DNA from: a virus
Reading direction: 5' to 3' (one strand)
Length of the DNA stretch: 57,469 bases
IMG/VR virus record: IMGVR_UViG_3300030102_005019
Coordinates: 1-57,469 of that record
The notes under the pieces are model-generated. The model was not told where the DNA came from and did no database searches. It was given only the letters and a program-made list of their open reading frames with translations. Below are positions 8,666 through 14,707 of this stretch, piece after piece. A program made the translations under genes and the position numbers. Positions within the stretch are counted from its first letter, which is position 1. Every line of letters begins with the position of its first letter.

Positions 8666-8961
8666 TTACACTTGCATGCTCCGCTTAGTCGGAGTGTGTA
8701 TAGCAAAAATAGTGAAGCAAAGCATTATTCTAAGAGAAATGCATGCAGAGCAAAGCAAAGCGCCCTATATTCTAACAGAAAAGTGTGACACTAGCCTCTA
8801 CTCTACTTTAGTATACTACCTATTGTCACCTTTTTTAATTTTCTTGCACACAGTGAGGTATTGATTTATACCTCCCTACTATTTTTATACACTAAACTAA
8901 TAATCCACCTTAACAGACATAAAACAAAGGATTTTATATAATATATATAACTTTAATAATT
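8666..8961 (+). other. Gene-free gap with hairpin, repeat and possible terminator
   Basis: These 296 bases hold a CTCCG/CGGAG hairpin (8679-8694), the fourth GTGTATAGCA copy (8696-8705), and direct copies of GCAAAGC-type words (about 8715-8762). A GTGACA/TGTCAC inverted repeat (about 8785-8827) is followed by six Ts, resembling a loose terminator. The TATAATATAT element for the next gene comes last. A 62-codon open frame here overlaps the repeats and is not considered a gene. Confidence 0.5.
8937..8946 (+). promoter_or_regulatory. TATAATATAT promoter-like element
   Basis: It lies 15 nt before the ATG at 8962, at the head of the longest run of closely packed small genes (8962 to 10772). Confidence 0.4.
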
Positions 8962-9144
8962 ATGAAAAAAGAATTAATAAAAGATTTACCTCAACTACTA
9001 AGGTTTATAGAATCTCATGATTTAACTCCTGAGGAAAAACTAGATAAAGAGTATATATCTACTCTAATTGAAAACTTTTATGAAAATAGAGAAAAAAAAA
9101 GAAAAAAAATAATAGAAGGTTTAACTAAAATATTAGAAGAATAA
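8962..9144 (+). CDS. 60-aa charged helical protein, unknown
   Basis: MKKELIKDLPQLLRFIESHD leads into a Lys/Glu-rich, predicted all-helical chain ending KIIEGLTKILEE. It is followed after 2 nt by the next gene, so translation is probably coupled. No family recognised. Confidence 0.65.
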   Translation: MKKELIKDLPQLLRFIESHDLTPEEKLDKEYISTLIENFYENREKKRKKIIEGLTKILEE

Positions 9145-9146
9145 TT

Positions 9147-9386
9147 ATGAATAGAGAAGAAATATATAACCAAGTAATACAAGAATATTCAGAAGTTCAA
9201 CACTTTAACTGTAGTGAAGACAATAAAATGAATATAATAGACAATATAGTAGACTTAATTGAAAACTATGGTGAAGATGTTTATAAAGTAATAAACTTAA
9301 ATGATTATGATTGGAACCACCTATTAGACTATGAATACTTAGAAATTCAAATGACTGATTGGATAAGGGATTACTTAACAAATTAA
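9147..9386 (+). CDS. 79-aa acidic early protein, unknown
   Basis: It is acidic and helical (MNREEIYNQVIQEYSEVQHF, ending QMTDWIRDYLTN), rich in Asp, Asn and aromatic residues. It follows the previous gene by 2 nt. Small acidic early proteins are often inhibitors of host nucleic-acid-binding proteins, but nothing here identifies a target. Confidence 0.65.
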   Translation: MNREEIYNQVIQEYSEVQHFNCSEDNKMNIIDNIVDLIENYGEDVYKVINLNDYDWNHLLDYEYLEIQMTDWIRDYLTN

Positions 9387-9399
9387 ATAGTGTATACCA

Positions 9400-9591
9400 A
9401 TGAAAGGATATAGTTACCACATACATTACTCAGAAGAACATAAAATGTATGATTTAGTGATCAAGCAACGCGGATGGTTTCTAAGTCAATACCATGTTAA
9501 ATCTAAAGAAGAGTTAATAAACTTAATTAATAACAAGAATTATAACTATAAAAAAGATAGAGGTAAAAGTTATGAATTACAGACAGATTAA
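9400..9591 (+). CDS. 63-aa early protein, unknown
   Basis: MKGYSYHIHYSEEHKMYDLV begins a short beta-like segment followed by a basic helix (KSKEELINLINNKNYNYKK). It lies 13 nt after its neighbour in the same run. No family recognised. Confidence 0.6.
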   Translation: MKGYSYHIHYSEEHKMYDLVIKQRGWFLSQYHVKSKEELINLINNKNYNYKKDRGKSYELQTD

Positions 9592-9602
9592 CACAAGTGT
9601 TA

Positions 9603-9615
9603 TATAATATTATAA
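9603..9615 (+). promoter_or_regulatory. TATAATATTATAA element
   Basis: This is the clearest copy of the recurrent element: TATAATATTATAA, whose core ATAATATTAT is a perfect palindrome. It lies 10 nt before the ATG at 9626. It could be a -10 region (TATAAT) or, through its dyad symmetry, a protein-binding site; the sequence cannot decide. Confidence 0.45.
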
Positions 9616-9625
9616 AATTTAAATT

Positions 9626-9844
9626 ATGAATAAAATAATAAAACGCTCATCAGTATCTAAAAAACCTTACATTAAACATAACCATACTGTTTACTTCGGT
9701 TTTAAAATAGGTAATTTACCTAATAGATTTCAGAATTTAAGCTCTCAAGTAAATATTACCTCGTGGTTCAACCACCGTGGCTTTACATTTATTGACAGAG
9801 AATATTTCAAGAACCAAGTAACTAACGAGTATACAATAGAATAA
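9626..9844 (+). CDS. 72-aa basic early protein, unknown
   Basis: MNKIIKRSSVSKKPYIKHNH is followed by a beta-rich segment (VYFGFKIGNLPNRF, GFTFIDREYF). The chain is basic and rich in aromatic residues. It has its own promoter-like element and A/T leader, and is followed by the next gene after 2 nt. Confidence 0.65.
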   Translation: MNKIIKRSSVSKKPYIKHNHTVYFGFKIGNLPNRFQNLSSQVNITSWFNHRGFTFIDREYFKNQVTNEYTIE

Positions 9845-9846
9845 TT

Positions 9847-10089
9847 ATGAGAGACTCAGTAAGTCTTGTGGAGTGGTATTATGAAAGATTAATGTCAGAA
9901 ATACAATTCCAACTTATAATGCTAAACAAAGGTGATATTGATAGAGCAGATTTTTGTAATGCAATTGCAGAAATAGTTTTTCATGAAGATGCGGTGTACA
10001 AAGAGCATATGATTAAGAAATACGGAAAAGACGCATTAAAAGATGAAGCATATTTTAATATTGATAGCAAATACAAGAAAAAATTATGA
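9847..10089 (+). CDS. 80-aa helical early protein, unknown
   Basis: It is predicted mostly helical (SLVEWYYERLMSEIQFQLIM, then AIAEIVFHEDAVYKEHMIKK) with a basic tail. Its stop overlaps the next start by 4 nt. No family recognised. Confidence 0.65.
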   Translation: MRDSVSLVEWYYERLMSEIQFQLIMLNKGDIDRADFCNAIAEIVFHEDAVYKEHMIKKYGKDALKDEAYFNIDSKYKKKL

Positions 10090-10349
10090 GTAAAAAATAT
10101 TTAAAACTAAGCATAGATGGCTGGTGGACACAAGACCCAGAGCATCAGAAAAGATTTAATAACTCTTTAATAGATAAAGAAGCTATATATCACGAAATAG
10201 CACGCTGTTATATGTTAAGTATGAGTGATAAGTATAAACCATCATTTTTCGATTCTAATCTTTCGCTAGATGAATATCTAGTACAATACGGAGATAAAAT
10301 TGAACGTGTAGATCTTAAACTAGGAGAAGAAATTTTACAACTATTTTAA
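10086..10349 (+). CDS. 87-aa early protein, unknown
   Basis: MSKKYLKLSIDGWWTQDPEH precedes a helical stretch (KEAIYHEIARCYMLSMSDKY) and an acidic end. It overlaps the preceding gene by 4 nt and is followed by the next after 2 nt. No family recognised. Confidence 0.65.
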   Translation: MSKKYLKLSIDGWWTQDPEHQKRFNNSLIDKEAIYHEIARCYMLSMSDKYKPSFFDSNLSLDEYLVQYGDKIERVDLKLGEEILQLF

Positions 10350-10351
10350 TT

Positions 10352-10489
10352 ATGAGATTTTTAAAAGAAGGTAACTTTAATGGATTAATATTTAGAAATG
10401 ATATGGTGTTTGTATCAGATATAGATAAATGGATAACTAAAGAGGAGTTCCAAAAATTAATAAATAAAAAAGCAAATGAAAAAAAGTAG
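10352..10489 (+). CDS. 45-aa early protein, unknown
   Basis: The protein runs MRFLKEGNFNGLIFRNDMVF and ends in a Lys-rich helix. It is supported by its fit between neighbours: ATG 2 nt after the previous stop, and 14-nt overlap with the next start. It may be a small beta-hairpin plus helix; no function is suggested. Confidence 0.55.
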   Translation: MRFLKEGNFNGLIFRNDMVFVSDIDKWITKEEFQKLINKKANEKK

Positions 10490-10772
10490 AATAAACATAT
10501 TTCTAAATTTAGAAGATATATACAATCCTAAACTAGAAGTAACTGAAGACGAAAAGTTTCCTACACAAGAATACTTTTGGGACCCAGCAACTATAGAGTA
10601 TTATTCTCAATATGCGGGTGAAAAATTTAAAGACGGAAGTTGTAAACTTAAACGAAAGGTAGAGGATTATGTAGCATATGAATGTGATTTAGAAGATGGT
10701 GATATTTATGAAAATGTAGTAAATGATTTATATCAAAGGTGTTTAGGTATCAAAAAACAGACTAATAAATAA
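10476..10772 (+). CDS. 98-aa acidic early protein, unknown
   Basis: It starts MKKSRINIFLNLEDIYNPKL and is markedly acidic in its C-terminal half (YECDLEDGDIYENVVNDLYQ). The frame overlaps the preceding small gene by 14 nt. No recognised domain. Confidence 0.65.
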   Translation: MKKSRINIFLNLEDIYNPKLEVTEDEKFPTQEYFWDPATIEYYSQYAGEKFKDGSCKLKRKVEDYVAYECDLEDGDIYENVVNDLYQRCLGIKKQTNK

Positions 10773-10780
10773 GTGGTTAA

Positions 10781-10790
10781 TATAATATAT
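10781..10790 (+). promoter_or_regulatory. TATAAT element 6 nt before an ATG (possible leaderless promoter)
   Basis: TATAATATATAC runs straight into the ATG at 10793, so a TATAAT -10 box would put transcription start at or within a base or two of the ATG. The element at 13388 is the same with one base changed, including its distance to the start. Confidence 0.45.
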
Positions 10791-10792
10791 AC

Positions 10793-10990
10793 ATGACAAA
10801 TAAATTATTTATATCAAAGCTTGCTGATACCCTTGGCGAAGACTTCATGTTAAGCGACATGCTACATCAAGAAGACTTATTCAAGAAGCAAGATGAAGTT
10901 GCTCGAATAATAGTAGACGCAGCAAACAAAGGCAATGACCTCGCACACGTATTTGTTACAAAGTGGCCTCGTTGCTTTTCAAATAGATAA
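10793..10990 (+). CDS. 65-aa early protein, unknown
   Basis: MTNKLFISKLADTLGEDFML leads a helical chain (KKQDEVARIIVDAANKGNDL) ending in WPRCFSNR. It may be translated from a leaderless mRNA. It is followed after 3 nt by a membrane microprotein gene. No family recognised. Confidence 0.65.
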   Translation: MTNKLFISKLADTLGEDFMLSDMLHQEDLFKKQDEVARIIVDAANKGNDLAHVFVTKWPRCFSNR

Positions 10991-10993
10991 ACT

Positions 10994-11101
10994 ATGAATA
11001 AAACTATTTTAATAAACCTGTGGATATCAACACTAGTTGCTAGTATTATATTAGGCGTAGTTGTGTTGCTATACACACTATTGCTCAGCCATGCGGTGTA
11101 G
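10994..11101 (+). CDS. 35-aa single-pass membrane microprotein
   Basis: After MNKTILINLW comes an almost unbroken hydrophobic stretch (STLVASIILGVVVLLYTLLL), long enough to span the membrane, then SHAV. It lies 3 nt after the preceding gene, and its last 11 nt overlap the zinc-ribbon gene, so it is well embedded in the operon. Early phage membrane microproteins can act in superinfection exclusion or membrane modulation; here that is only a possibility. Confidence 0.6.
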   Translation: MNKTILINLWISTLVASIILGVVVLLYTLLLSHAV

Positions 11102-11279
11102 TTGTGGCGATCAAATACAAGCGGGTAGATTAGCTCTTGGCTATTATACCTGTGTAAATTGCTCAACAGCAAAAAAGTACAGTTATGTACCTATTATTGC
11201 TAACAAGCAAGTACTTGAGGTTCAAGTAGTTAGCCAAGAATTAAGTGATATAGTTCACAAATCTTGGCGTAGAAAATAA
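11091..11279 (+). CDS. DksA/TraR-like C4 zinc-ribbon protein
   Basis: This is 62 aa from the ATG at 11091; the longer frame starting at TTG 11061 is not needed. It has four cysteines in C3-x-C5...C21-x2-C24 with GDQIQAGRLAL between, the layout of the zinc finger of DksA/TraR proteins (C-C-G-x2-I-x3-RL...C-x2-C). The coiled-coil arm and acidic tip that act in the RNA polymerase channel are absent, so it is at most the zinc-finger part. A role in modulating host transcription is plausible from family and early position. Any small zinc ribbon is the alternative. Confidence 0.6.
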   Translation: MRCSCGDQIQAGRLALGYYTCVNCSTAKKYSYVPIIANKQVLEVQVVSQELSDIVHKSWRRK

Positions 11280-11280
11280 T

Positions 11281-11570
11281 ACAGGACGAGTAGCTTAATT
11301 AGGTAGATTTGAAGCTAACTAAAAAATGTATGTGGTGCTAAACAGCGGGGCCTGATAAATCATTGCTGCAGTGCGTACGGAAGTGTATTACATTTATTAG
11401 TTATTTGATGGATTTCTACACATAAGTGAATTGCCTGATAGGTGGGTAAGAAATAGGAGATTTTGTAAGTCGTTCCCGCAAACCGGTAACAGTAGAAAGG
11501 TCCTGATTACAAATCCTTTTGAATCTAACCGGAAATCGGGGCATAAATCACACTAACTTGCCCACCTTTT
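11281..11570 (+). ncRNA. Gene-free structured RNA candidate, ~290 nt
   Basis: No reading frame is seen, and the sequence is more GC-balanced than its surroundings. Visible pairings: TAGCTT 11291-11296 with AAGCTA 11312-11317; AAATGTA 11324-11330 with TACATTT 11389-11395, enclosing CAGC 11343-11346 with GCTG 11365-11368. Then a long domain is closed by AGGTGGGTAA 11440-11449 pairing with TTGCCCACCT 11558-11567 (one G-T), enclosing TTTGTAA with TTACAAA 11507-11513. The closing arm ends in TTTT (11567-11570), as at a terminator. Two domains plus a terminator-like end suggest a discrete transcript. No known RNA family is recognised. Confidence 0.6.
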
Positions 11571-11582
11571 ATATTAAAAGTT

Positions 11583-11843
11583 ATGACAAAAATTAGAACA
11601 AACCATCCTCCTGAAATAAGTAAAATTTTAGAGGATATACAAGAACAAGCTGAAGCCGCTGCAACAAAGGCAGCCGAGTGGTCAGTTGCAGAGTGTAAAT
11701 ACGAAGGTGATAAGTATAATCAATATATAGATTTGCTATTAAAAGATTCTTTTGGCCTTTTATATAAAAAATACACTAATAAAATATATAGACTTGGAAC
11801 ATATAGCCAAGTTAATACTAAAAATAAATATACTTTAAAATGA
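11583..11843 (+). CDS. 86-aa early protein, unknown
   Basis: MTKIRTNHPPEISKILEDIQ is followed by an Ala/Glu-rich helix (EQAEAAATKAAEWSVAECKY) and a basic end. It begins 13 nt after the T-run that ends the structured region. No family recognised. Confidence 0.65.
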   Translation: MTKIRTNHPPEISKILEDIQEQAEAAATKAAEWSVAECKYEGDKYNQYIDLLLKDSFGLLYKKYTNKIYRLGTYSQVNTKNKYTLK

Positions 11844-11974
11844 GTAGATTAGATAGACACACAGAAGCTTTGCTTCGTATAGAAATTATTATTAATAAAA
11901 AGTTTTCTGATGATATATTTTTATTAAAAGACGAAATCCAAAGAGAAATTAATATTGCATTACAAAATGAGTAG
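11840..11974 (+). CDS. 44-aa early protein, unknown
   Basis: The chain runs MSRLDRHTEALLRIEIIINK and ends IQREINIALQNE, predicted helical. It overlaps the previous gene by 4 nt and the next by 8. Its first ~20 bases are almost identical to the start of the next gene (11967), so the initiation region has been duplicated. Confidence 0.55.
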   Translation: MSRLDRHTEALLRIEIIINKKFSDDIFLLKDEIQREINIALQNE

Positions 11975-12191
11975 ATTAGATAGATACAAACAAAATTTAA
12001 AAGTAATTGGTAATGATGTATATTCATACGATACTCATGTTGCTGAAATAGAAGGTAACAAATTATATAAATTAAAATGGAGAGTTAATGGTATGTCCTC
12101 TTCTGTTACTACTACAAAGCATATAAACTATGTTGCAAAAGAATTAGGATTAACAATACAAAACGAAATAAAAGAATACGATACATTATGA
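11967..12191 (+). CDS. 74-aa early protein, unknown
   Basis: I choose the ATG at 11967 (MSRLDRYKQNLKVIGNDVYS) over an in-frame ATG 12 nt upstream, because MSRLDR repeats the start of the preceding gene with its leader AAAATGAG. The protein alternates beta-like segments (YKLKWRVNGMSSSVTTT) with a C-terminal helix. It overlaps the next gene by 4 nt. No family recognised. Confidence 0.6.
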   Translation: MSRLDRYKQNLKVIGNDVYSYDTHVAEIEGNKLYKLKWRVNGMSSSVTTTKHINYVAKELGLTIQNEIKEYDTL

Positions 12192-12400
12192 GTAAAAATC
12201 AAGAACCAACCACTGATCTTGGCAAAGCCAGGAGATGGTTTAGACAAGCTGGTTTAGAGCTTGAAAAAGAACGTGGCGCAGTCTACGTTAAATTTAATAA
12301 GTATCTCAGTCTACAAATAACTGAAGAAGAGGTAACTTATAGGGCAAGGATGTATGACTTAGATAACACATACAGACTTAACACAGAAGAAAGTGTATAA
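12188..12400 (+). CDS. 70-aa early protein, unknown
   Basis: MSKNQEPTTDLGKARRWFRQ then AGLELEKERGAVYVKFNKYL suggest a helix followed by beta strands. It overlaps the preceding gene by 4 nt. No family recognised. Confidence 0.65.
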   Translation: MSKNQEPTTDLGKARRWFRQAGLELEKERGAVYVKFNKYLSLQITEEEVTYRARMYDLDNTYRLNTEESV

Positions 12401-12408
12401 TATTATAA
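12396..12408 (+). promoter_or_regulatory. TATAATATTATAA element overlapping a stop codon
   Basis: It is identical to the 13-mer at 9603 and ends 9 nt before the ATG at 12418. Its first bases contain the TAA stop of the previous gene, so it would add transcription in the middle of a packed operon. Confidence 0.45.
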
Positions 12409-12417
12409 AAATTAATT

Positions 12418-12660
12418 ATGACTAAAATAAATACTATTTACGATAACCTACGCTCAGATGTAAAAAAACAGCTTAGGGATAGTGCTACAAAATATGATAG
12501 CGCTAAAAGACTAAAATATAGATTAATGAGTAGTACATGTTGGCACGACTTAACCGTTGGTGACATTAGCTCTTTAATGAGTTACGCGGGGCTTTATTCT
12601 TATGAATTAACTAGTCATGATTTATTATATGGAACTAAAAAGTTTTTAAAAGATGAATAA
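12418..12660 (+). CDS. 80-aa early protein, unknown
   Basis: MTKINTIYDNLRSDVKKQLR is the start of a basic helical N-terminal half. The second half (CWHDLTVGDISSLMSYAGLY) has two aromatic-rich helices. It has its own element and A/T leader, and overlaps the next gene by 8 nt. No family recognised. Confidence 0.65.
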   Translation: MTKINTIYDNLRSDVKKQLRDSATKYDSAKRLKYRLMSSTCWHDLTVGDISSLMSYAGLYSYELTSHDLLYGTKKFLKDE

Positions 12661-12901
12661 AACAATAGAACAAACAAAACCAGAATGGTTTAAAGGTACT
12701 TGGTACAGTATAGGTGCTGATGTACAGAATCCGTTTAGCGGCGAAAGCTATACGTTAACCGGTCCTGAACTTAGCATGTACGATTTTATAGTAGGTGCTC
12801 AAGTGTTACCGATGTCTGACAAGATGATCGGCGATGTACAAAAAGGTTTAGCTTGGTTTAGAAATACTAATCCTGAAGCTTATATGGTATTATTAGACTA
12901 A
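12653..12901 (+). CDS. 82-aa conserved-looking phage protein, unknown
   Basis: MNKTIEQTKPEWFKGTWYSI is followed by PFSGESYTLTGPELSMYDFI and a C-terminus MIGDVQKGLAWFRNTNPEAY. I recall similar short proteins in marine phages, always without assigned function. It overlaps the preceding gene by 8 nt and shares one base with the next start. Confidence 0.65.
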   Translation: MNKTIEQTKPEWFKGTWYSIGADVQNPFSGESYTLTGPELSMYDFIVGAQVLPMSDKMIGDVQKGLAWFRNTNPEAYMVLLD

Positions 12902-13134
12902 TGAAAAAATTTGTAGATTATAAACCAGAGGTATTAGCAAAAAAGCTTAAAGACGTTGAAGAGTACGAAAAAAATGTAGGCGTAGACGATCGTAGTAAAG
13001 CTTGGCGTAGATGGCTTGAATCAAAAGAATATAGAGAACGTGAGTGGCAATGGCGTCAGTCCCTTGCTGCTATACACGCCACCTTTGCAATACCTCATGA
13101 CATGAGAACTTTTCATGAGAGTCAACAGAAATAA
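12901..13134 (+). CDS. 77-aa charged early protein, unknown
   Basis: It is highly charged and helical (VLAKKLKDVEEYEKNVGVDD, then Trp/Arg-rich KEYREREWQWRQSLAA). A start/stop overlap links it to the preceding gene. An antisense copy of the GTGTATAGCA repeat lies inside it (13068-13077). No family recognised. Confidence 0.6.
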   Translation: MKKFVDYKPEVLAKKLKDVEEYEKNVGVDDRSKAWRRWLESKEYREREWQWRQSLAAIHATFAIPHDMRTFHESQQK

Positions 13135-13150
13135 CCCTGAACTATATATA

Positions 13151-13387
13151 ATGGATAATAAAGAAAAAACAAAAATACTGTTTGTATTAGATTTTACAGA
13201 CAGCAAGGTGTATCGTTATTACGCGCCAGCAGCAGAACAAAAAGAAAATAAAGTTTCTGCGCATAATCATACTTGGGTAGACATAGATGAATATCCAAAC
13301 TATGAAGATTTCATAATGGAAAAAGGTCACTCCCTTAGTAATTGTGAGTGGATGGTGTCAAACACAGACAGAATATATGGTGATTAA
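13151..13387 (+). CDS. 78-aa acidic early protein, unknown
   Basis: The ATG at 13151 (MDNKEKTKILFVLDFTDSKV) is preferred to an earlier in-frame start that overlaps the upstream gene. The protein opens with a beta-like strand, has two His (SAHNHTWVDIDEYPNY) and an acidic end. No family recognised. Confidence 0.6.
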   Translation: MDNKEKTKILFVLDFTDSKVYRYYAPAAEQKENKVSAHNHTWVDIDEYPNYEDFIMEKGHSLSNCEWMVSNTDRIYGD

Positions 13388-13397
13388 TATAATATAT
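13388..13397 (+). promoter_or_regulatory. TATAAT element 6 nt before an ATG (possible leaderless promoter)
   Basis: TATAATATATATATG differs in one base from the sequence at 10781-10795 (TATAATATATACATG) and has the same spacing to the start codon. The mRNA would begin at or near the ATG. Confidence 0.45.
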
Positions 13398-13399
13398 AT

Positions 13400-13777
13400 A
13401 TGAATAAAATTACAACATTAAAAGCTGATGATAACCTGCGTGAAACAACAGGTAGTTACAAAATAGGTTCTTTAGACAATGTACACTTTAAAGATCTAGT
13501 AAACATGTTGGGTGAACCAACGTTATCAGGTGAATCTGGCGACGGTAAAGTTCAGTTTGAATGGGTGCTAGAGCATGACAATAGGCTCTATACAATATAT
13601 GACTGGAAAACATACGACGCAGAGTACACATTAAACGAGTTAACAACCTGGTCTGTAGGTGGTAAAGAATATATAGACAATGATTTTGTAACAGAAATAT
13701 TCAGGTTGTGTGAAGAAAATTGTCCAGAAAACGTAGCTGAAAGTATTATGTTTTATAGTGGATCTGGATTTAAGTAG
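13400..13777 (+). CDS. 125-aa acidic early protein, unknown
   Basis: MNKITTLKADDNLRETTGSY begins an acidic mixed alpha/beta protein with a beta-rich core (VQFEWVLEHDNRLYTIYDWK) and a helical end (FVTEIFRLCEENCPENVAES). It is the largest gene in this part of the early region. It stops exactly where the large structured region begins; the final G of its TAG is the first base of that region's closing stem. No family recognised. Confidence 0.7.
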   Translation: MNKITTLKADDNLRETTGSYKIGSLDNVHFKDLVNMLGEPTLSGESGDGKVQFEWVLEHDNRLYTIYDWKTYDAEYTLNELTTWSVGGKEYIDNDFVTEIFRLCEENCPENVAESIMFYSGSGFK

Positions 13778-13913
13778 GCGGCGGCATACTGGTCACGTTA
13801 GCTTTATACCCGTTAGAAACAATGGTTGAATCCATGACGGTCGTCAAAGCAAAACAGAAAGAGCGGATAAATGATAATACTAGTTAGCTACCAGTCCGCA
13901 ACTGCTGCCTTAT

Positions 13914-14018
13914 TGGCATGATATGGTATTAAAGAGATAACACTAATGATTAGCTGGAACATAAGAAACACGCTGTCGCATAAGAACTCTTACGAAGGTT
14001 CGACTCCTTCCATGTCAA
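13914..14018 (+). other. tRNA-like element (acceptor stem plus T-arm) inside the large RNA
   Basis: TGGCATG 13914-13920 pairs with CATGTCA 14011-14017 over 7 bp (one G-T). The 3' strand is directly preceded by a canonical T-arm: GAAGG, loop TTCGACT, CCTTC (13994-14010), followed by discriminator A. CCA is not encoded. The 73 nt between acceptor and T-arm exceed those of a normal tRNA and fold into no clear D-arm or anticodon arm; only a short TAAG/CTTA arm precedes the T-arm. It is therefore tRNA-like (or a decayed or interrupted tRNA), not a callable tRNA. Confidence 0.6.
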
Positions 14019-14020
14019 CT

Positions 14021-14090
14021 AAGTTATGGCCGAGGATCCATATTAGGTTTTTATTATTTTTATTTTTCATATTTACCTTGGTCATAACTT
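14021..14090. promoter_or_regulatory. 15-bp hairpin with AT-rich loop inside the large RNA
   Basis: AAGTTATGGCCGAGG pairs with CCTTGGTCATAACTT over all 15 positions (two wobbles), starting 2 nt after the tRNA-like element. The 40-nt loop is mostly T on this strand. It may separate RNA domains, act as a processing site or terminate transcription. Confidence 0.6.
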
Positions 14091-14536
14091 TAATATAGCT
14101 GTAGGTGGGGTTGCAAACCCACTGAAGAGTTAGTACCCAACAACGCCTTGCGGGAACAAGGGGTAGGGGGTTGCTCAGTCATCTAGACGACATGCTTATA
14201 AATATAAGTATGATAATCAGAGATATACTGAGAGCGATTAAGATCTATTACAAAGGAACTATATAGATTGTTCCATGATAGGTATGAAGCTGGCTGATAA
14301 TTAAGGAACACCTCACGCTATTGAGGTTAGCCAGACTGTTGTAATCAGATATGATTATTCAATGAGTAGTAATACTTAAGAATAGTGGTTGAACACTGCA
14401 ACAAGCTATCAAGATTAAGCGGGTAAACCGATTAGCTAGGTCTTATGGTGTCTATACGCCGTCTAACTCGCGCTTAATGTAGCCAACGACGGTCACAAGC
14501 CCGTGTAAATACAGAGTGAGCGCAAAATTATAAATT

Positions 14537-14707
14537 ATGGGAATTACAAAAAAACAATTTAATTCGTACGTAACAGTACAAGAATCAGGTATTACTAATA
14601 TGTTCAACGTATCATTAGTAACTGACTTGACAGGGCTGACAAAAGATCAGTGTATTGACATAATGAAAAATTATGAAGAATACAGTAAAAAGTTTTCGAG
14701 TGTATAG
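14537..14707 (+). CDS. 56-aa early protein, unknown
   Basis: MGITKKQFNSYVTVQESGIT opens a short protein with helix-rich end (LTKDQCIDIMKNYEEYSKKF). The leader AAAATTATAAATTATG is typical of this genome. It starts immediately after the large structured region, and its last codons lie within a GTGTATAGCA repeat (14700-14709). No family recognised. Confidence 0.65.
   Translation: MGITKKQFNSYVTVQESGITNMFNVSLVTDLTGLTKDQCIDIMKNYEEYSKKFSSV

Larger units (their letters stand above)
7892..8705 (+). repeat. Cluster of four GTGTATAGCA repeats around two paralogous early genes
   Basis: Identical 10-mers occur at 7892-7901, 8319-8328, 8340-8349 and 8696-8705, all plus strand and all in gene-free DNA. 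Two of them immediately follow a hairpin (8293-8319, 8679-8694). The first three are followed within about 20 nt by CAGAC or its complement. The first and last gaps also share TATTCTAAGA. The repeat unit has evidently been copied with the paralogous genes between them; its role is unknown. Confidence 0.7.
13777..14530 (+). ncRNA. Large multi-domain structured RNA candidate (~750 nt)
   Basis: The longest gene-free stretch; stops occur in every frame and many strong pairings are visible. Domain 1: GGCGGCGG 13777-13784 with CTGCTGCC 13902-13909 (two G-T pairs), enclosing ACTGGT 13788-13793 with ACCAGT 13890-13895. Domain 2: tRNA-like, 13914-14018. Domain 3: 15-bp stem 14021-14035 with 14076-14090. 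Domain 4: GTGGG/CCCAC at 14105-14122 and CCTTG/CAAGG at 14146-14161. Domain 5: ATTACAA 14247-14253 with TTGTAAT 14339-14345, enclosing GGAAC/GTTCC and CTGGCT/AGCCAG, the latter around CCTCA/TGAGG. Domain 6: ATTAAGCG 14414-14421 with CGCTTAAT 14471-14478, enclosing GGTGT/ACGCC. Size, phage setting and tRNA association recall GOLLD/ROOL RNAs; membership is inference. Confidence 0.7.

Noticed and set aside
8676-8864. 62-codon plus-strand frame in the gap after the second paralogue
   Set aside because: It runs through the hairpin, the GTGTATAGCA repeat and the GCAAAGC words, with no leader and no protein-like pattern.
11282-11354. A 73-nt tRNA starting CAGGACG and ending GGGCCTG
   Set aside because: Only four acceptor pairs form and there is no T-arm; the length match is coincidental.
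13914-14018. Ordinary tRNA gene
   Set aside because: Acceptor and T-arm are good, but the element is about 105 nt with no recognisable D-arm or anticodon arm.
13777-14530. Group I intron, RNase P RNA or tmRNA as explanation of the large RNA
   Set aside because: A GCGGGAA word near 14149 resembles a group I core element, but matching core elements and a split exon are missing. The conserved words of RNase P RNA and a tmRNA tag frame were also not found.
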